Origin: Streptomyces sp. S.PB5
GTDB lineage: Bacteria > Actinomycetota > Actinomycetes > Streptomycetales > Streptomycetaceae
DNA length: 64,000 nt
Assembly (NCBI RefSeq): GCF_030403745.1
Contig: NZ_JAQMWP010000032.1
Location: forward strand, 1 to 64,000
Reading direction: 5' to 3'
The first letter of the stretch is position 1. Each line of letters begins with the position of its first letter. Below are positions 16,411 to 25,101 of the stretch, piece by piece. Below the pieces are notes generated by a model, which made no database searches, was not told where the DNA came from, and saw only the letters and a program-made list of their open reading frames with translations. A program made the translations under genes and the position numbers.

Positions 16411-17346
16411 TTACTGGCCGGTAGGGTAGCCGCCGAACCACGCCCGGGCCAGAGCCGGCAGGGTCCCTTCGGCAGGACCCTCCAGCTCCCGCAGATACCA
16501 GGCCAGATTGCTGTAGACGTGCAGCAGGGTGTAGGCGAGCGCCTGGGACGGATCGACGCGGTGTCCGTACGCCGTCGTCAGCCGGTCGAGCAGATGCGGG
16601 TCGCCCCGCGTGACGAACAGCCCTACGCCCACGAAGTCATAGGCCGCGTCCCCGATCATGGCGGGCTCGAAGTCGAAGAGGCCGGTCAGACGCCAGCCGT
16701 CGGGGTCGACCAGGAAGTGCTGCCGCATGACCTCGGTGTGCAGGAGTGAGCGGCGTGGGGCGCGCGGCAGGGGGACCGAGGCCAGGAAGTCCGGGATCTG
16801 TTCCAGCCAGGAGTCCGCGAGTCCGTGACGGTGTTGCCGCGCCACGGCGTTCTCGCACTGCCGGTCGAGGAAGGCACCCCAGTCGCCCGGGCCGAGGACG
16901 TCCTCCAGGGGTGCGGGGTCGAGCGAGTGGAGGACGGCGAGGGCCTCGCCGATCTCGGTGACGATCCGTTCCCGGTCGGGCCGCGGGATGCGGTCCCAGA
17001 CGTGGGCGAGGTTCTCCCCGGGCAGCCGGGACATCAGGACGTACCGCCAGCCGTTCTCGTACGGCCCGAAGCCGTCCACGCGGGGTGTCGGTACCGGGAG
17101 CAGTCCGTGCAGGTGGGTCAGGACCCGGCCTTCGGTGACGCCGTCCTGGGCGGCGGAGGTCGGGAAGAGCTTGAGGACCTGGCCGTCGCCGACCGCGTAG
17201 ACGGGCTGCGAGCCGTCGGGGAAGCGGGTCAGGGGTGCGCCGGCGAGTCCGAGGCGTGCGCAGAGGTCCTCCGCGCCTGCCCGCATCAGCTTCTCGTCCT
17301 CGACGACCGTGTTCCACTCTTCGTCGGTCTCCACCACGGGCAGCAT
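16411..17346 (-). CDS. Aminoglycoside/hydroxyurea phosphotransferase-family kinase
   Basis: 311 residues from ATG 17346 (MLPVVETDEEW). The N-lobe holds VYAVGDGQVLKLF with the ATP-binding Lys. The C-lobe has SLLHTEVMRQHFLV in the place of the usual HGDLHxxN catalytic loop, and GLFDFEPAMIGDAAYDF supplies the metal-binding Asp. The catalytic loop has Glu where the family normally has Asp, so either the base has shifted or activity is altered. Such small-molecule kinases can phosphorylate antibiotics, choline or homoserine-like compounds. Confidence 0.8.
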   Translation of the reverse strand: MLPVVETDEEWNTVVEDEKLMRAGAEDLCARLGLAGAPLTRFPDGSQPVYAVGDGQVLKLFPTSAAQDGVTEGRVLTHLHGLLPVPTPRVDGFGPYENGWRYVLMSRLPGENLAHVWDRIPRPDRERIVTEIGEALAVLHSLDPAPLEDVLGPGDWGAFLDRQCENAVARQHRHGLADSWLEQIPDFLASVPLPRAPRRSLLHTEVMRQHFLVDPDGWRLTGLFDFEPAMIGDAAYDFVGVGLFVTRGDPHLLDRLTTAYGHRVDPSQALAYTLLHVYSNLAWYLRELEGPAEGTLPALARAWFGGYPTGQ

Positions 17347-17448
17347 GATCGCGACCGTAGGCCGACAAGCGGCGGCCGGGCAACCGGTTTTGGAGATGCG
17401 TGGTGCCCGGCCGGACACCCCCGGCCGGGCACCCGCACGAACCTGCGG

Positions 17449-17685
17449 TCAGCCGCCGCTCAGCCGCGCGCGCAGCAGTTCCTTGCCGAGTTCGGCGCCC
17501 TTGCGGCTGTCCGCCTGCGCCTTGCGGAACAGGTCTGCGACCTGGGTGTCCTTGCTCCGCTCGGCGTCCTGGATGTACGTGTCCAGGCGCAGCGCGTTGT
17601 TCAGGCACGCCTCCACGTACCAGATGAGGTTGTAGTCCTTGTCCGGCGTACCGGTCACGCCGCCGGTCTCCGTACTGCTGGTCAT
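17449..17685 (-). CDS. Small conserved-looking protein of unknown function
   Basis: 78 residues from ATG 17685 behind a strong GGAGGAGG site. Predicted helical, with DKDYNLIWYVEACLNNALRLDTY and a Lys/Arg-rich amphipathic C-terminal helix. It resembles small Streptomyces helical proteins found singly. No domain recognised. The 63 bases to the Lrp gene hold nothing else. Confidence 0.6.
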   Translation of the reverse strand: MTSSTETGGVTGTPDKDYNLIWYVEACLNNALRLDTYIQDAERSKDTQVADLFRKAQADSRKGAELGKELLRARLSGG

Positions 17686-17747
17686 GCGGGCCTCCTCCAG
17701 CGGTTGTCGTTCCGGGGCCGCCCGAGTACCCGTCCTGCGCAGGTCAA

Positions 17748-18188
17748 TCAGCCGACGTCCCACAGGAAGCGGTGCGTGTGGATGCCGAAGTACGGGAACG
17801 ACCGGACCTCGCTCACCCCCTCGACGTTGCGTACGACGTCGTTGACGAAGTCGAGCAGGTCGCGCGGGCCGGGGGCGACCACCTCGACGAACAGGTCGAA
17901 GCCGCCGGAGGTGAGCACCGAGTAGACGACCTCGTCGCGCCGGGCGAGTTCGTCGGCGACGGCGCGCGGGTCGCCGTCCACGCCGATGCCGAGCAGGGCC
18001 ATCGCCTGGCCGCCCATGGCCATCGGATCGGTGACGCCGACGACCTGGACCGCCTTGGAGTCCAGGAGGCGTTGCAGGCGCTGGCGGGCGGCCGACGCCG
18101 ACAGTCCGACCTTGGGGCCGAGGTCGGCGTAGGCGATCCGGCCGTCGGTCTGGAGCTCGCGCAGGATGGCCCGGTCGATCTCGTCCAC
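17748..18188 (-). CDS. Lrp/AsnC-family transcriptional regulator
   Basis: 146 residues. The N-terminal helix-turn-helix (DEIDRAILRELQTDGRIAYADL...SASAARQRLQRL) is joined to an AsnC ligand-binding (RAM) domain with the GGFDLFVEVV strand. The GTG at 18188 has AAAGGA just upstream and gives a normal-length protein; an ATG at 18212 overlaps the aminotransferase stop and would add eight residues. It follows the aminotransferase in an operon, so it probably controls that gene through the paired sites at 19608-19647. Confidence 0.88.
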   Translation of the reverse strand: MDEIDRAILRELQTDGRIAYADLGPKVGLSASAARQRLQRLLDSKAVQVVGVTDPMAMGGQAMALLGIGVDGDPRAVADELARRDEVVYSVLTSGGFDLFVEVVAPGPRDLLDFVNDVVRNVEGVSEVRSFPYFGIHTHRFLWDVG

Positions 18189-18208
18189 GTGGTTCCTTTC
18201 GAGGGCTC

Positions 18209-19558
18209 TCATCCGGCCAGTTCGGCCAGGGCGGCGGCGAAGAGCCCGGTGTGGGTGTCCACGTCCGCCTCGGTGGTGTCCGGGCACATCAGCGCCATGT
18301 TGTGGAAGGGGGTCAGCAGGATGCCCCGGTTGGCGAGGTAGATGTGCAGGAAGTCCTCCAGCTCGGCGTCGCCCGCGGCTTCGGACGCGGTGCCGGTGCG
18401 GGGTGCCGGGGAGGCGAAGCGGTACTCGGTGCGGGCGCCGAGCCTGCTCACCGACCAGGGCAGGGCATGGGCGTCGATGCCGGCCTGCACCCCGGCCTCG
18501 AACCGCTCCGCCAGCTTCGCCATCCGGCCGAACGCCTCGTCGGTCAGGACGTGTTCGAGCGTGGCGCGCATCGCCGCGACCGAGAGCGCGTTGCCGGCGA
18601 GAGTGCCGCCGACGCCGCCCATGTCGACGAGGTCGAGGTCGTCGCGGCCGAGCAGCCGGTCCGCGAGTTCGGCGGACAGTCCGTACGCCCCGGCCGGGAT
18701 GCCGCCGCCGATCGCCTTGCCGACGGTCAGCAGGTCGGGCTCCAGATCCCAGGCCGCTGTGCAGCCGCCGGGGCCCGCGGAGAGGGTGTGCGTCTCGTCG
18801 TTGATGAGCAAGGTGCCGTACTGCCGGGTCAGCGCTCGCACGCCGGCCAGATATCCGGGCTCGGGCAGCACGATGCCGATGTTGGTGAGCGCGGGTTCCA
18901 TGAGGACGGCGGCGACATCGCCGTGGGCCAGTTCGCGCTCCAGCTGCTGAAGGTCGTTGAACTCGGCGACCCGGCTGGTGAGGGTGACATCGCAGGGGGC
19001 GCCCACGTTGCCGGGGCGGGCGACGCCGTGCCCGTCCGGTCCGACGACGATGAGGGACTCGTCGACACTGCCGTGGTAGCTGTAGCTGTTCACCAGGATC
19101 TTCGGGCGGCCGGTGACGGCACGGGCGAGCCGGATCGCCCAGCGGTTGGCGTCGGTCGCCGTCAGCGAGAAGCTCCAGCGGGCGAGCCCGAAGCGGCGGG
19201 TGAGCTCCGCGCCGACCCACTCCGCGTCCTCGGTCGGCAGCATCGCCGTGGCCCCGCCCTGCTCGGCGAACCGGCGCTGGACCGCTTCGGCGACCGGTGC
19301 GGGAGAGTGTCCGGCCATCGCGCCGGTGTCGCCGAGGCAGAAGTCGATGTACTCGTGCCCGTCGATGTCGGTGACCCGGGCGCCGCGGGCCGTGTCGAGG
19401 TAGCGGGGGAAGGGCCCGGCCGTCTTGTTCATCCAGGTCATCGGCACCCGCCCGAAGAGGTGTCCGGCACGCGCGTAGGCCTCCTTCGAACGCGGGCAGC
19501 GCCGCTCGGCCTCGGCCCTCTCGTGGGTCAGGAGGTGTTGCAGTCGGGTGCGGTCCAT
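18209..19558 (-). CDS. Class III pyridoxal-phosphate aminotransferase
   Basis: 449 residues from ATG 19558 after GGAGAA. It shows the class III features GHEYIDFCLGDTGAMAGHSPAPV, SLTATDANRWAIRLAR, ETHTLSAGPGG (Asp pairing with the cofactor) and LLTVGKAIGGGIPAGAYG with the Schiff-base Lys. It is similar in look to glutamate-1-semialdehyde aminomutase-like transaminases that act on amino acids or diamines. Its stop overlaps the Lrp gene. The usual arrangement of Lrp next to its amino-acid-metabolising target suggests substrate induction. Confidence 0.88.
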   Translation of the reverse strand: MDRTRLQHLLTHERAEAERRCPRSKEAYARAGHLFGRVPMTWMNKTAGPFPRYLDTARGARVTDIDGHEYIDFCLGDTGAMAGHSPAPVAEAVQRRFAEQGGATAMLPTEDAEWVGAELTRRFGLARWSFSLTATDANRWAIRLARAVTGRPKILVNSYSYHGSVDESLIVVGPDGHGVARPGNVGAPCDVTLTSRVAEFNDLQQLERELAHGDVAAVLMEPALTNIGIVLPEPGYLAGVRALTRQYGTLLINDETHTLSAGPGGCTAAWDLEPDLLTVGKAIGGGIPAGAYGLSAELADRLLGRDDLDLVDMGGVGGTLAGNALSVAAMRATLEHVLTDEAFGRMAKLAERFEAGVQAGIDAHALPWSVSRLGARTEYRFASPAPRTGTASEAAGDAELEDFLHIYLANRGILLTPFHNMALMCPDTTEADVDTHTGLFAAALAELAG

Positions 19559-19607
19559 GAGTTCTCCGAGCGGGTGAGCGACTGGAAGCGCGGCCACTTC
19601 ACTCTAA

Positions 19608-19647
19608 GGCGATGGATTCGAGCGTCAAGACGATGGAATCAATCGTC
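19608..19647. promoter_or_regulatory. Twin Lrp/AsnC-type operator
   Basis: Two copies of GATGGAWTCRAKCGTC at 19611-19626 and 19632-19647 are offset by exactly 21 bp, two helical turns. The second is an inverted repeat GACGAT-N7-ATCGTC (19629-19647), and the first is a degenerate copy. Phased palindromes of this sort are what Lrp-family octamers bind. The sites lie 50-90 bases upstream of the aminotransferase start. Confidence 0.6.
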
Positions 19648-19818
19648 CACCTGAGTCGGTGGGGACACGCGTCCCGGAGGGAACTTTCGATCAACCGTGC
19701 GGGGCGGGGCGATGACGGTGTGTACTGTCCTGCGAGCGCCTCGCGACTCGGCCTCGGACTCCCCCCTGCCCATTTCCCCTGACCACTCCCCCTACCGACT
19801 CCCCTGGACACCGATTCG

Positions 19819-21159
19819 ATGATCGAATTACCGGACCTTGCCGCCGGCGGTCTCGCCGTCGGCACACTGTCCGCGCTCGCCCTCGGCGGCGGCCTGCTGC
19901 GGGCCCGGCGCCAACTGAGCAGGCAGCGCACGGAGACGGAGGAACTCCGCTCCCGACTCGACGGCCTGTTACCGGCGTTGACGGCGGAGGTCGAGCACCT
20001 GACGACCCAGCGCGTGCCCGGCGTGGCACGGCAACTGGCTCATCCGCACGTGACGGTGCCGGGTCCGCTGCAGACACTGCCCGCCGGCACCCCGTTGGGC
20101 ATCGCCCTCGAAGGCGTACTGCTGGGACTGCGCACCGAACTCGCCGCACAGCGCACCCGCATCGACGCGGCCGCGCAGGCCGGTATGCGGGGTGCCACCC
20201 GGGACATCCAGGCGGCGCTCTACCGGCTGCAGGACGCCCTGCGTCAGCTGCAACAACGGTACGACGAGCCCGAGTTGGCGCAGATCCTCTTCCAACTCGA
20301 CCACGAGAACGAGCAGTCGCTGCGCCGGGCACAGGTCGCCGCCGTGGTGTGCGGCGCCTGGGTGGGGCTCGCCCGGCAGGAATCGCATCTGGTGGAGGCG
20401 GTGACGGGCGGCCAGTCGCGGCTCGCGGGCTATCACCGGGTGCGGGTCCACAACCATCTGGAGCCCGGCACCGCCCTCGTCTCGCACGCCGTCGAGCCGG
20501 TCGCCATCATCGTCGCCGAACTCCTCGACAACGCCCTGCGCCACTCCGCGCCCGACACCGATGTCGTGGTCAACCTGGAACACGTCCACCACGGTGTCTG
20601 CGTCACCGTCGACGACGCGGGCGTGGGCATGACGCAGGACGAACGGGCCCGCGCCCAGCACACGGTGGCCGGCACCGAGCCGATCCTGCTCACCGACCTC
20701 GGCGACCCGCCGCGGATGGGCCTCGCCGCGATCGGCCGGCTGACCCGGCAGTTCGACCTGAGCGTGGACCTCTCCTCGCCGTCCCCGTACGGCGGTGTCC
20801 GGGCCGTGCTCAGGGTCGAGAGCCGGCTGCTCAGCCGTATCGACACCGCCGAGCGGCCACCCGCGGTCAGCGCTCCCCGCTCGACACGCGAGGTCCCGGC
20901 GGAGGCATCCCACGGATACGGCCCCGCGGACGACGACCCGACCGCCACCGGGCACCACGACGAACTGCCGCGCCGCCGGCGCCGTACGCGGGTCACCGCG
21001 CCGCGGACGCCCGCGGCCGAGGTCCCGGCGCGCCGGCCGGAGGATGCCGCCGCCGCGCTCGGCGCGCTGCAGTCCGGCACCGCCAAGGCCCGGGCGGACG
21101 GGGCAGCGATCGACATGGCAGCGAACGAGACCGACCACGAAGGAGGAGCGGCGCGATGA
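19819..21159 (+). CDS. cvnA: Conservon sensor-like histidine kinase CvnA
   Basis: 446 residues. One N-terminal membrane helix (10-28) and a coiled-coil-rich middle are followed by an HATPase domain with N-box IIVAELLDNALRHSAP, G1 box DDAGVGM and a GLAAIGRL helix, then a long disordered Pro/Arg-rich tail. There is no clear phospho-acceptor His box, as is usual for conservon CvnA proteins. CvnA, B, C and D form a membrane-linked complex with similarity to eukaryotic G-protein signalling. A TTA leucine codon at 19969-19971 (codon 51) makes translation dependent on the bldA tRNA. Its stop overlaps cvnB. Confidence 0.92.
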   Translation: MIELPDLAAGGLAVGTLSALALGGGLLRARRQLSRQRTETEELRSRLDGLLPALTAEVEHLTTQRVPGVARQLAHPHVTVPGPLQTLPAGTPLGIALEGVLLGLRTELAAQRTRIDAAAQAGMRGATRDIQAALYRLQDALRQLQQRYDEPELAQILFQLDHENEQSLRRAQVAAVVCGAWVGLARQESHLVEAVTGGQSRLAGYHRVRVHNHLEPGTALVSHAVEPVAIIVAELLDNALRHSAPDTDVVVNLEHVHHGVCVTVDDAGVGMTQDERARAQHTVAGTEPILLTDLGDPPRMGLAAIGRLTRQFDLSVDLSSPSPYGGVRAVLRVESRLLSRIDTAERPPAVSAPRSTREVPAEASHGYGPADDDPTATGHHDELPRRRRRTRVTAPRTPAAEVPARRPEDAAAALGALQSGTAKARADGAAIDMAANETDHEGGAAR

Positions 21160-21578
21160 CCAGCCGCGAGGCAGGCGACACGGCGTGGGTGCTGGCACCG
21201 ATCCTCGAGGTGCCACAGGTCGTGGCAGCCGTCCTGCTCACCCGGGACGGTCTGGTGACGGGGTACACCGACGCCCTGTCACAGCCCTCGGCCGAACGGG
21301 TGGCCGCGATCACCAGCACGGTGCAGGGCGCGTGCCGTACCGCCGCGGCCGCGTTCGCGGACCGGGAGCGGGCCGAGATCCGGCAGGTCGTCATCGAGTC
21401 GGACCACGGCTACGTCCTCATCGTGCCCACGGACCACGGCACTTGTGTGGCCGCCTACGGTACCGGTGAGGTGCGGCTGGACCTGCTCGCGCACCGCGTC
21501 CACTCGCAGGTGGCGCGGCTCGGCGAGAAGGCGATGTCGGCCGCGCCCCGAGGGAGCGACGACGGCGCTCCGGCATGA
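21156..21578 (+). CDS. cvnB: Conservon roadblock/LC7 protein CvnB
   Basis: 140 residues, a single roadblock/LC7 fold: VLAPILEVPQVVAAVLLTRDGLVTGYTD, a helix, then VVIESDHGYVLIVPTDHGTCVAAYG. In MglB-like partners this fold regulates a small GTPase, here presumably CvnD. The start overlaps the cvnA stop (ATGA) and AAGGAGGAG lies just upstream. Confidence 0.93.
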   Translation: MTSREAGDTAWVLAPILEVPQVVAAVLLTRDGLVTGYTDALSQPSAERVAAITSTVQGACRTAAAAFADRERAEIRQVVIESDHGYVLIVPTDHGTCVAAYGTGEVRLDLLAHRVHSQVARLGEKAMSAAPRGSDDGAPA

Positions 21579-21925
21579 CCGGGCGTCCCCTGGTCCCGGC
21601 GTATCTGTCGACCGGCGGCACCGCCCGCTCCAGCCGCCCGCACCTGGAGCGGCTGTCCGTCCTCACCCGCGGCGCACGAGCGGCGCCCGCCGGTCTCCCG
21701 GCCGCCGAACTCGCCCTGCTGGAAGCCCTCGACGACGGTTCGCTGACGGTGGTGGAGGCCGCGGCCCTGCTGCGGCTGCCGGTCTCCGCCGTCCGTGTCC
21801 TGGCCGGTGCCCTGCTGGACCGGGGGCTGCTGGCCGCCCGCGCCCCGGTCCCGCCCGCCGAACGGTTCGACCCCGACCTGCTGAAGAGAGTGGCCGATGG
21901 CCTCCGCGCCCTCAAGCACGACTAG
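21575..21925 (+). CDS. cvnC: Conservon DUF742 protein CvnC
   Basis: 116 residues with the DUF742 pattern: RPLVPAYLSTGG near the N-terminus, a winged-helix-like middle (LALLEALDDGSLTVVEAAALLRLPVSAVRVLAGALLDRGLL) and a short tail. Overlaps cvnB by four bases and cvnD by 29. It is thought to bridge CvnA and CvnD. Confidence 0.92.
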   Translation: MTGRPLVPAYLSTGGTARSSRPHLERLSVLTRGARAAPAGLPAAELALLEALDDGSLTVVEAAALLRLPVSAVRVLAGALLDRGLLAARAPVPPAERFDPDLLKRVADGLRALKHD

Positions 21926-22526
21926 CCGCGCGCCCGGCACGACCGGCCGCGTCCATCTGCCCGACTCCGCCCGCGACCTGGTGAAGATCCTGGTCGCGGG
22001 CCCCTTCGGGGTCGGCAAGACCACCCTGATCGACTCGGTGTCCGAGATCGTGCCGCTGCACACCGAGGAACGGCTCACCGAGGCCTCCGCGCAGGTGGAC
22101 GATCTGGAGGGAGTGCGCGACAAGTCGACGACCACCGTCGCCATCGACTTCGGGCGGATCAGCCTGCCGGACGGAATCGTGCTGTACCTCTTCGGCACCC
22201 CGGGACAGGAACGCTTCCGGTCCCTGTGGGACGACATCGCCTACGGGGCCCTCGGCGCCCTCGTCCTGGTCGACTCCCGTCGGATCGACGCGTCGTTCGA
22301 CGTGCTCGGCCTGGTGGAGGAGAGCGGACTGCCGTACACGGTCGCGTTCAACGCCTTCCCGGACGCGCCGGACCATCACACCGAGGAGCAGCTGCGCGCC
22401 GCGCTCGACCTGGAGCCGGACACGCCGCTGGTCACGTGCGACGCGCGGGACGCGAACTCCTCGATCGACGCGCTGCTCACGCTCGTCGAACACCTCATCG
22501 ACCGCCACCCCTCGGAGAGCCGGTGA
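21897..22526 (+). CDS. cvnD: Conservon small GTPase-like CvnD
   Basis: 209 residues. The P-loop GPFGVGKT is at 35-42, followed by a switch-region Thr stretch (DKSTTTVAIDFGRI) and the G3-like FGTPGQERF. The guanine-specificity loop is degenerate (FNAFPD), as in other CvnD/MglA-like proteins. It probably cycles between states at the membrane with CvnB as partner. Stop overlaps the first P450 start as GTGA. Confidence 0.92.
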   Translation: MASAPSSTTSRAPGTTGRVHLPDSARDLVKILVAGPFGVGKTTLIDSVSEIVPLHTEERLTEASAQVDDLEGVRDKSTTTVAIDFGRISLPDGIVLYLFGTPGQERFRSLWDDIAYGALGALVLVDSRRIDASFDVLGLVEESGLPYTVAFNAFPDAPDHHTEEQLRAALDLEPDTPLVTCDARDANSSIDALLTLVEHLIDRHPSESR

Positions 22527-23761
22527 CCACCCATCCCCCCGCCCAGGAGACCTTCTCCCGTTCCGCGCCGGTGCGGCTGTGGGAGGACGGCTTCGCACAG
22601 GACCCCTACCGCTACTACGCGGCCCTGCGCGACCAAGGCCCGGTCGGCTGGGCCGAGTTGGCGCCGGGGGTGCCCGCCTACGTCGTCACGGACCGGCGGG
22701 CCGCCCTCGAACTGCTGCAGGACACGGAGACGTTCTCGCACGACCCGCGGCCCTGGGAGACGACGGTCGCCGCCGACTCGCCCGTGCTCGGCATGATGCG
22801 CTGGCGGCCCAACTCGCTGTTCGCGGACGGCGCCGCCCATGTCCGCTACCGCACCTCGCTGATCGAGACCTTCGACCTGATCGAGCCGCACGATCTGCGG
22901 GCGCGGGTGCACCGCGCGGTGCATGTGCTGGTGAGCCGGTTCGGGCCGAAGGGCGAGGCCGATCTGGTGGGCGAGTTCGCCCGGCCGCTGATGGCGCTGG
23001 TGTTCAACAGCCTCTTCGGGCTGCCGGACAACCAGAGCGAGCGGCTCGAACGGGCGCTCGGCAAGATGATGGAGGGCGGCGACCAAGCGGCGGCGGGCGA
23101 GGCGGAGTTCGGCGGCTACGTCCTGGAGCTGATCGCCGCCAAGGCGCAGCGGCGGGGCGACGACCTGCCGAGCCGGCTCCTGGACCACCCGGCGGGGCTG
23201 ACGTCCCAGGAGGTCGCCTGGCAGGTGTTCCTCACCCTCGGGGCGGGGCACGAGCCGACGGCCAATCTGGTGTCGAACGCGCTGTCCCGCATCCTCGGCA
23301 ATCCCCTCTACTACTCCACACTCACCAGCGGCGCCCGCCCGGTGATGGACGCCGTGGTCGAAGTGCTGCGCCACGAGACCCCGTTGGCGAACTACGGCAT
23401 CCATTACGCACGCGAGTCCGTGACCTTCCACGGCGCGTGGATCAGGGCGGCGGTGCCGGTGGTGGTCTCCTACGGGGCGCTCGCGCACTTCGCCGAGCAG
23501 CAGGCCGTCAGCGGGCGCCATCCCAAGGACGCCTCGCATCTGTCCTGGTCGGCGGGCCCGCACGCCTGCCCCGTCAAGCAACACACGCTGCTCATCGCCA
23601 CCGAGGCCGTCGAACGGCTCACCCAGTGGCTGCCCGACCTCGATCCCGTCCTGCCGCGCGAGCGACTGAGCTGGCGGCCCGGCCCGTTCCACCGCTCGTT
23701 GACGGCGCTGCCCGTCCGGTTCAGCCCCCGCTCCCCCGACCAGCCTGGAGATCCGTCGTGA
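22523..23761 (+). CDS. Cytochrome P450 of the conservon, CYP157-like
   Basis: 412 residues. The I-helix has AGHEPT in place of AGxxTT, the K-helix keeps EVLR (the ExxR pair), and the heme loop reads WSAGPHACP. The Cys ligand is therefore present but the Phe and final Gly of the usual FxxGxxxCxG are changed. Divergent P450s with altered motifs are the CYP157-type members known in Streptomyces conservons, where they are paired with a CYP154-like enzyme. GTG start overlapping cvnD. A catalytic role is uncertain given the altered proton-delivery and heme loops. Confidence 0.85.
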   Translation: MTTHPPAQETFSRSAPVRLWEDGFAQDPYRYYAALRDQGPVGWAELAPGVPAYVVTDRRAALELLQDTETFSHDPRPWETTVAADSPVLGMMRWRPNSLFADGAAHVRYRTSLIETFDLIEPHDLRARVHRAVHVLVSRFGPKGEADLVGEFARPLMALVFNSLFGLPDNQSERLERALGKMMEGGDQAAAGEAEFGGYVLELIAAKAQRRGDDLPSRLLDHPAGLTSQEVAWQVFLTLGAGHEPTANLVSNALSRILGNPLYYSTLTSGARPVMDAVVEVLRHETPLANYGIHYARESVTFHGAWIRAAVPVVVSYGALAHFAEQQAVSGRHPKDASHLSWSAGPHACPVKQHTLLIATEAVERLTQWLPDLDPVLPRERLSWRPGPFHRSLTALPVRFSPRSPDQPGDPS

Positions 23762-24984
23762 CCGTCACCGACCGCATCGTCCTCGACCCGTTCGGCGCGG
23801 ACATCGCCGCCGAGAGCGCCCGGCTGCGCGCCCTCGGCCCGATCGTGCCCGTGGAACTGCCCGGCGGCATCCCGGCCTGGGCGCCCACGGGCTACGACAC
23901 CCTGAAGGAACTCATCCTCGACCCGCAGGTCAGCAAGGACCCCCGGCTGCACTGGCGGCTCTGGCCCGAGCTCGGCGAACACCCCTCGTGGGGCTGGGTC
24001 CTGGGCTGGATCGGCGTGGTCAACATGCTCTCCACGTACGGCGCCGACCACACCCGCCTGCGCAGACTGGTGGCCCCGAGCTTCACCCACCGGCGCACCG
24101 AGGCGATGCGCACACGGGTGGAGGCAATCACCGCGCAGCTCCTCGACGCGGTCGCCGCCGACGACGCCGAGGTGGTCGACCTCAGGGCCGCCCTCGCCCA
24201 TCCCCTGCCGATGCGGATCATCTGCGAACTCTTCGGTGTCCCGGACGAGTTGGTGGACGACACCGCGCGGCTCATCGCGGCCATCATGGACACCTCCGAC
24301 CCCTCTGCGGAGCACGCGGCGTCCGTGCAGCGGCAGATCGGCACGGTACTGCCCGCGCTGATCGCCCACCGCAGCGAGCAGCCCGGCGACGATCTGACGA
24401 CCGAGCTGATCCGGGTACGGGACGAGGACGGGGACCGGCTCAGCGACGAGGAGCTGCTGTACACGCTGCTGCTGGTCATCGGGGCGGGGTTCGAGACCAC
24501 GGTCAACCTCATAGGCAACGCGGTCGTCGCCCTGCTGCGGCATCCGGAGCAGCTGGCGGCGGTGCGCTCGGGGGAGATCGGCTGGGACGCCGTCGTCGAC
24601 GAGACGCTGCGCTGTCATCCGTCCATCGCCCAGCTGCCGTTGCGGTTCGCGGTCAGTGACCTCACGGTCGGCGAGGTCACGGTTCCGGCCGGGGACGCGA
24701 TCATCACGACGTACGCGGCCGCCGGGCTCGATCCCGCGCACTACGGGCCGGACGCGGATGTCTTCGACGCCGGGCGCGGGGCGGACGACCATCTGGCGTT
24801 CGGGATCGGTGTGCACCGGTGCATCGGGGCCCCGCTCGCCCGGGTGGAGGCGCTGACGGCGCTGCCCGCGCTCTTCGACCGCTTCCCCGAGCTGTCCTTG
24901 GCGGTCGGGGAGGAGGAGTTGCGGCAGGTGCCGTCGTTCATCGCGTTCGGCTGGCAGGAGGTGCCGGTGCGGCTGCGGGGCTGA
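23758..24984 (+). CDS. Cytochrome P450 of the conservon, CYP154-like
   Basis: 408 residues with canonical motifs: I-helix IGAGFETT, K-helix DETLR and heme loop FGIGVHRCIG with the Cys ligand. Coupled to the preceding P450 by a GTGA overlap, it is the sixth and last gene of the conservon operon and is followed 9 bases later by a strong terminator hairpin. It needs a ferredoxin and reductase; none is in the operon. A ferredoxin/reductase pair without a P450 lies at 56-57.4 kb. Confidence 0.9.
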   Translation: MTVTDRIVLDPFGADIAAESARLRALGPIVPVELPGGIPAWAPTGYDTLKELILDPQVSKDPRLHWRLWPELGEHPSWGWVLGWIGVVNMLSTYGADHTRLRRLVAPSFTHRRTEAMRTRVEAITAQLLDAVAADDAEVVDLRAALAHPLPMRIICELFGVPDELVDDTARLIAAIMDTSDPSAEHAASVQRQIGTVLPALIAHRSEQPGDDLTTELIRVRDEDGDRLSDEELLYTLLLVIGAGFETTVNLIGNAVVALLRHPEQLAAVRSGEIGWDAVVDETLRCHPSIAQLPLRFAVSDLTVGEVTVPAGDAIITTYAAAGLDPAHYGPDADVFDAGRGADDHLAFGIGVHRCIGAPLARVEALTALPALFDRFPELSLAVGEEELRQVPSFIAFGWQEVPVRLRG

Positions 24985-24993
24985 CCATGCGAA

Positions 24994-25032
24994 CAGGGGC
25001 GCGACCGGTCCCCCGTTCCGGTCGTGCCCCTG
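24994..25032 (+). terminator. Terminator of the conservon/P450 operon
   Basis: Continuous 15-bp stem including one G-U pair (24994-25008 with 25018-25032) and a 9-base loop, starting 9 bases after the last P450 stop. Confidence 0.75.
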
Positions 25033-25101
25033 CGACGCGTCGAACTTACGTGAACGAAACACCGGTTGTGAACCGTGTTCATGCCCGGTGCGCGGCCCGG
25101 A

